Source: Rhodobacterales bacterium (GTDB lineage Bacteria > Pseudomonadota > Alphaproteobacteria > Rhodobacterales > Rhodobacteraceae). Taken from it: a stretch of DNA of 64,000 bases. Both the position numbers and the translations under genes were made by a program. This document shows, piece after piece, positions 61,230 through 64,000 of the stretch. Numbering within the stretch: position 1 is the stretch's first letter; each line of letters opens with the position of its first letter. The DNA lies in NCBI GenBank assembly GCA_026400355.1, contig JAPLPE010000017.1:62001-126000 (forward strand). Reading direction: 5' to 3'. Under the pieces are notes generated by a model that saw only the letters and a program-made list of their open reading frames with translations, did not search any database and was not told the origin of the DNA.

Positions 61230-61257
61230 AAAGGCCGGGCTTCGTGCCCGGCCTTTT
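61230..61257. terminator. Bidirectional Rho-independent terminator
   Basis: AAAGGCCGGGC (61230-61240) and GCCCGGCCTTT (61246-61256) form a perfect 11-base stem with loop TTCGT, with T-runs on both strands. It ends the DAHP synthase transcript and can also end the convergent PAS-domain gene. Confidence 0.85.
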
Positions 61258-61285
61258 CCACTGGTTATGTCGCCGTTCCTGTCGA

Positions 61286-61900
61286 TTAGTTCGAGACAAC
61301 AAGCTTCAAATGTGACCGATCCCGACCGCCCGTCACGCGGACTGGCATCTGCTCCAGCACCTCGCACCGCACGGCCTGATCCTCCGGAATGTCGAACAAC
61401 CGTCCCGCACGCCCCGGCACGCCATCCACAACCAGTGCCCCCAGCGCCCGCGACATCGTCCCGTCACTTCCCAGCAACGGCAGGACAAGCATTCGTGCCG
61501 TCAGCCGAGACCGCCCGTTTCCACGCGGCAGAATCAGCGGAAGCTCTAGAATGGCAGGGGCCGCGAAAACCTGCTCCAGATAACGGGCCAGCACCGGGCG
61601 CGCCGCAGTTGCAAGAAACTCACTCAGCGGCATCCCCCGTGCTTCCATGCCAAGGAGCACGTTCAGCGCCTCCCCGGCCACCCGGATCCGCCCGATCCCC
61701 GGCGCGACGCGTTCAAGGATGAAGGAATGCGGCAGGATCGCATCAATCTGGGCAGGGTTCACTTCGGTCCGCACCGGCAGTTTCCGAGCCCCGCGCAACT
61801 CGCGCCAATACTGCTCGAGTTCCGCCAGCATCGACATGCCAACGACCCCGGCGCGCGACGACAGGATGACCGGATCTGTTCCCTCTCCCTCATGGTCCAT
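61286..61900 (-). CDS. PAS-domain protein (PAS_5 type)
   Basis: A 204-residue protein without membrane helices. The pattern MLAELEQYWRELRGARKLP, then DAILPHSFILERVAPGIGRIRVAGEALNVLLGMEARGM, fits the PAS_5 family common in alphaproteobacteria. The last 60 residues (LGALVVDGVPGRAGRLFDIP) complete the fold. No output domain is present, so it may be an adaptor or sensor; its role is unknown. The start at 61900 is likely, although an internal ATG (MSMLAELEQ) could also serve. Confidence 0.75.
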   Translation of the reverse strand: MDHEGEGTDPVILSSRAGVVGMSMLAELEQYWRELRGARKLPVRTEVNPAQIDAILPHSFILERVAPGIGRIRVAGEALNVLLGMEARGMPLSEFLATAARPVLARYLEQVFAAPAILELPLILPRGNGRSRLTARMLVLPLLGSDGTMSRALGALVVDGVPGRAGRLFDIPEDQAVRCEVLEQMPVRVTGGRDRSHLKLVVSN

Positions 61901-62077
61901 GTTTGGCGCTCCTTTGTCGCAATTCGATCATCTACAGAGTCCTAATCTATCTCCGCACTTTCCTCTTGGCGCGGGTCAAATTGTTAAGGGGTTAATCGGA
62001 AAACGCCTTCGCCCCGCTTGCCCTGACCGCCGCAAATGCCGTAGCAGTCGCGGGCAGAAGTGAAGGAAAGCCCCGCC

Positions 62078-62971
62078 ATGATCCAGTCCATGACCGCCTT
62101 CGCAAGCCGCACGGGCGGCGCCGGGGCCCTGATCTGGGCTTGGGAGATGCGCGGCGTCAACGCCCGTGGCCTCGACCTCCGCCTTCGTTTTCCCGATGGT
62201 CAGGCCGCGCTCGAGGCAACGGCCCGTTCCGTACTGACAGCAAAGCTGTCGCGCGGGAACGTCACGCTCAACTTGCGGATCGCCCGGAACGAAGCAGCGG
62301 GCGAACTGACCATCGACACCGCCCAGCTTGACCGCGTCCTTGCCGCCTTTGAACAGGTGCAGGAACGCGCCTTTGCCATGGGCGTGACTTTGGCCCAACC
62401 GACTGCAGCCGATGTTCTGGCTCAGCGCGGCGTGGTCCTTTCGGCACCGATGGATCAGACACCGGATGAATCCGTCGAAAAGGCGCTCGCTGCCGATCTC
62501 GATGCACTGATCGCCGATTTTCTGCTTATGCGGAAATCCGAAGGGATGGCCCTTGCCGCCATCCTGACCGACCAACTCAACCAGATCGACACGCTCGTCA
62601 CCGCCGCCGCGTCAGCCCTCGACGCCCGCCGCGAAGACTCACGCGCCAACTTGCGCGCTGCCCTGCGCCGCGTGTTCGAAGACGTGCCCGAGCTGGACGA
62701 AACCCGCATCGCTCAGGAACTGGCCCTCATCGCGGTCAAACAGGACGTCACCGAAGAAATCGACCGCCTTCGCGCTCATGTCGCTGCTGCGCTGGAGTTC
62801 CTGACCGATCCCAAACCGCAGGGCCGCAAGCTTGATTTCCTCGCGCAGGAATTCAACCGCGAAGCCAATACCCTGTGCTCCAAGGCGCAATCCGCCGACC
62901 TCACCCGCATCGGGCTGGATCTCAAGGCGGTGATCGACCAGATGCGCGAACAGATTCAGAACGTGGAGTAA
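62078..62971 (+). CDS. YicC/YloC-family endoribonuclease
   Basis: A 297-residue protein of the YicC family. The N-terminus [13 protein letters not shown] and the C-terminal DUF1732 region ([22 protein letters not shown], then [22 protein letters not shown]) are diagnostic. E. coli YicC is an endoribonuclease implicated in small-RNA turnover. I chose the ATG at 62078 after GAAGGAAAG; an upstream ATG at 62060 is not family-like. gmk follows four bases after, a linkage conserved in many bacteria. Confidence 0.92.
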   Translation: MIQSMTAFASRTGGAGALIWAWEMRGVNARGLDLRLRFPDGQAALEATARSVLTAKLSRGNVTLNLRIARNEAAGELTIDTAQLDRVLAAFEQVQERAFAMGVTLAQPTAADVLAQRGVVLSAPMDQTPDESVEKALAADLDALIADFLLMRKSEGMALAAILTDQLNQIDTLVTAAASALDARREDSRANLRAALRRVFEDVPELDETRIAQELALIAVKQDVTEEIDRLRAHVAAALEFLTDPKPQGRKLDFLAQEFNREANTLCSKAQSADLTRIGLDLKAVIDQMREQIQNVE

Positions 62972-62975
62972 ACTC

Positions 62976-63626
62976 TTGTCGTCAAACGACAACCGCCGTG
63001 GTCTCCTGATCATCCTGTCGTCCCCGTCCGGGGCCGGGAAATCGACCCTGGCGAAACGCCTACGGGCCTGGGACCCCGCGATCCGCTTTTCCGTTTCGGC
63101 CACCACGCGCGCACCCCGCCCCGGTGAACAGGATAAGCGCGAATACCATTTCCGCAGCCATGACCAGTTCGAACAGATGGTCGCAGATGGGCAGATGCTT
63201 GAACACGCACTGGTTTTTGGCAACCGCTACGGCAGTCCTCGGGGGCCGGTGGAACAGGCCATGTCCGAAGGGCAGGACACGCTCTTCGATATTGACTGGC
63301 AGGGCGGCCAGCAAATCCGTAACTCGGCGCTTGGTCAGGACGTCGTCTCGATCTTCATCCTGCCGCCGTCGATGAAGGAACTGGAACGCCGTCTGCATGA
63401 CCGGGGGCAGGACAGCGACGCCGTGATCGCCGGTCGGATGGAAAAAAGCCTCTCTGAGGTCAGCCATTGGGCCGAATACGACTACGTCCTTGTGAATCGC
63501 GATCTGGACGCCTGTGAACAGCAACTGATCGCCATCCTGACGGCCGAACGCCTGCGCCGTGAACGGCAACCCTGGCTTACCGGCTTTGTCCGGGACCTGA
63601 ACCGCGAGTACGAGGACCACGCATGA
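62976..63626 (+). CDS. gmk: Guanylate kinase
   Basis: A 216-residue enzyme that phosphorylates GMP to GDP. The P-loop is [10 protein letters not shown] near the N-terminus, the GMP-binding residues are in [19 protein letters not shown], and [16 protein letters not shown] and [11 protein letters not shown] are further family motifs. The start is a TTG at 62976 with GGAG upstream, directly behind the yicC gene. Its stop overlaps the next gene by ATGA. Confidence 0.94.
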   Translation: MSSNDNRRGLLIILSSPSGAGKSTLAKRLRAWDPAIRFSVSATTRAPRPGEQDKREYHFRSHDQFEQMVADGQMLEHALVFGNRYGSPRGPVEQAMSEGQDTLFDIDWQGGQQIRNSALGQDVVSIFILPPSMKELERRLHDRGQDSDAVIAGRMEKSLSEVSHWAEYDYVLVNRDLDACEQQLIAILTAERLRRERQPWLTGFVRDLNREYEDHA

Positions 63627-64000
63627 TCTGGCAACTCGATGGCCATGCGCCGCAACTGAACCACAGCGCCTGGGTCGCACCGGGTGCGCAACTGGTCGGC
63701 AAGGTGCATCTTCTGGCGGACAGCTCTGTCTGGTTCGGTGCTGTGCTGCGCGGCGATAATGAATGGATCATCGTGGGCGAGGGGACCAACATTCAGGAGA
63801 ACTCGGTACTTCATACCGACATGGGCTATCCTCTCGGCATCGGCGCGGGCTGCACCATCGGCCACAAGGCGATGCTCCACGGCTGTACGATCGGCGACAA
63901 CAGCCTGATCGGCATGAACGCGACGGTCCTGAACGGCGCGGTCATTGGCCGTGACTGTCTGATCGGGGCAGGGGCCCTGATCACCGAAGGCAAGGTCATC
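63623..64000 (+). CDS. Gamma-carbonic anhydrase family protein, 3' end beyond the window
   Basis: The first 126 residues of a left-handed beta-helix protein of the gamma-CA/YrdA/PaaY family. Zinc-ligand histidines are seen in [14 protein letters not shown] and [13 protein letters not shown], and the hexapeptide repeats are evident ([19 protein letters not shown]). Carbonic anhydrase activity is possible but many members lack it. The ATG overlaps the gmk stop. The gene runs off the right edge of the window. Confidence 0.9.
   Translation, partial: MIWQLDGHAPQLNHSAWVAPGAQLVGKVHLLADSSVWFGAVLRGDNEWIIVGEGTNIQENSVLHTDMGYPLGIGAGCTIGHKAMLHGCTIGDNSLIGMNATVLNGAVIGRDCLIGAGALITEGKVI

Overview
The window reads as a chromosomal segment of a GC-rich alphaproteobacterium, most likely of the Rhodobacterales/Rhodobacteraceae. 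The best evidence is the block dusB-ntrB-ntrC-ntrY-ntrX-trkA-trkH-hfq-hflX, an NtrC without the sigma54-contacting GAFTGA loop (a trait known from Rhodobacter), a fused ispDF gene, and many 4-base ATGA-type gene overlaps. No rRNA, tRNA, CRISPR array, insertion sequence, integrase or phage gene was seen, so this looks like core chromosome with some accessory metabolic islands.

Layout. 1-6114: the end of a dienelactone-hydrolase-like gene, elongation factor P facing its lysylating enzyme EpmA, and a two-gene heterodimeric ABC exporter. 6115-6512: a spacer packed with GC-rich palindromes. 6513-17690: a sugar-utilisation locus with a GH51 arabinofuranosidase, a regulator made of an ArsR-like winged helix plus a large unassigned C-terminal region, a GH2 glycosidase, an ABC importer (binding protein, two permeases, ATPase) and an aldo/keto reductase. 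A shared motif, ATATGTATCAG, lies in front of the GH51 gene and the binding-protein gene and is a candidate operator. 17729-19108: a chromate transporter. 19169-24366: envelope genes, namely a MepK-like endopeptidase divergent from an L,D-transpeptidase, followed by lpxD, an acyl carrier protein and a ketoacyl synthase.

24422-30506: an IalB-like secreted protein, two terminator-like signals upstream of it that belong to no protein gene, a HerA/DUF853 ATPase, hypoxanthine phosphoribosyltransferase, a Coq10/RatA-type START protein, and the minus-strand operon ispDF-pgpA-pncC. 30698-42517: the nitrogen-regulation block, potassium uptake, Hfq and HflX. 42673-48503: a complete Mrp cation/proton antiporter operon (AB fused, C, D, E, F, G), followed by a probably decayed gene. 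49291-52748: a penicillin-acylase-type Ntn hydrolase divergent from a 3-hydroxyisobutyrate-dehydrogenase-like enzyme. 52869-58458: a branched-chain amino acid ABC importer with a small secreted-protein gene inserted between livF and livH. 58588-64000: a GlxA-type regulator, class II DAHP synthase, a PAS-domain protein, YicC, guanylate kinase, and the start of a gamma-carbonic-anhydrase-family gene cut by the window end.

The points most worth follow-up are the regulator and putative operators of the sugar locus, the lpxD-ACP-KAS lipid module, the candidate small RNA(s) around 25.17-25.48 kb, and the small exported protein embedded in the liv operon.
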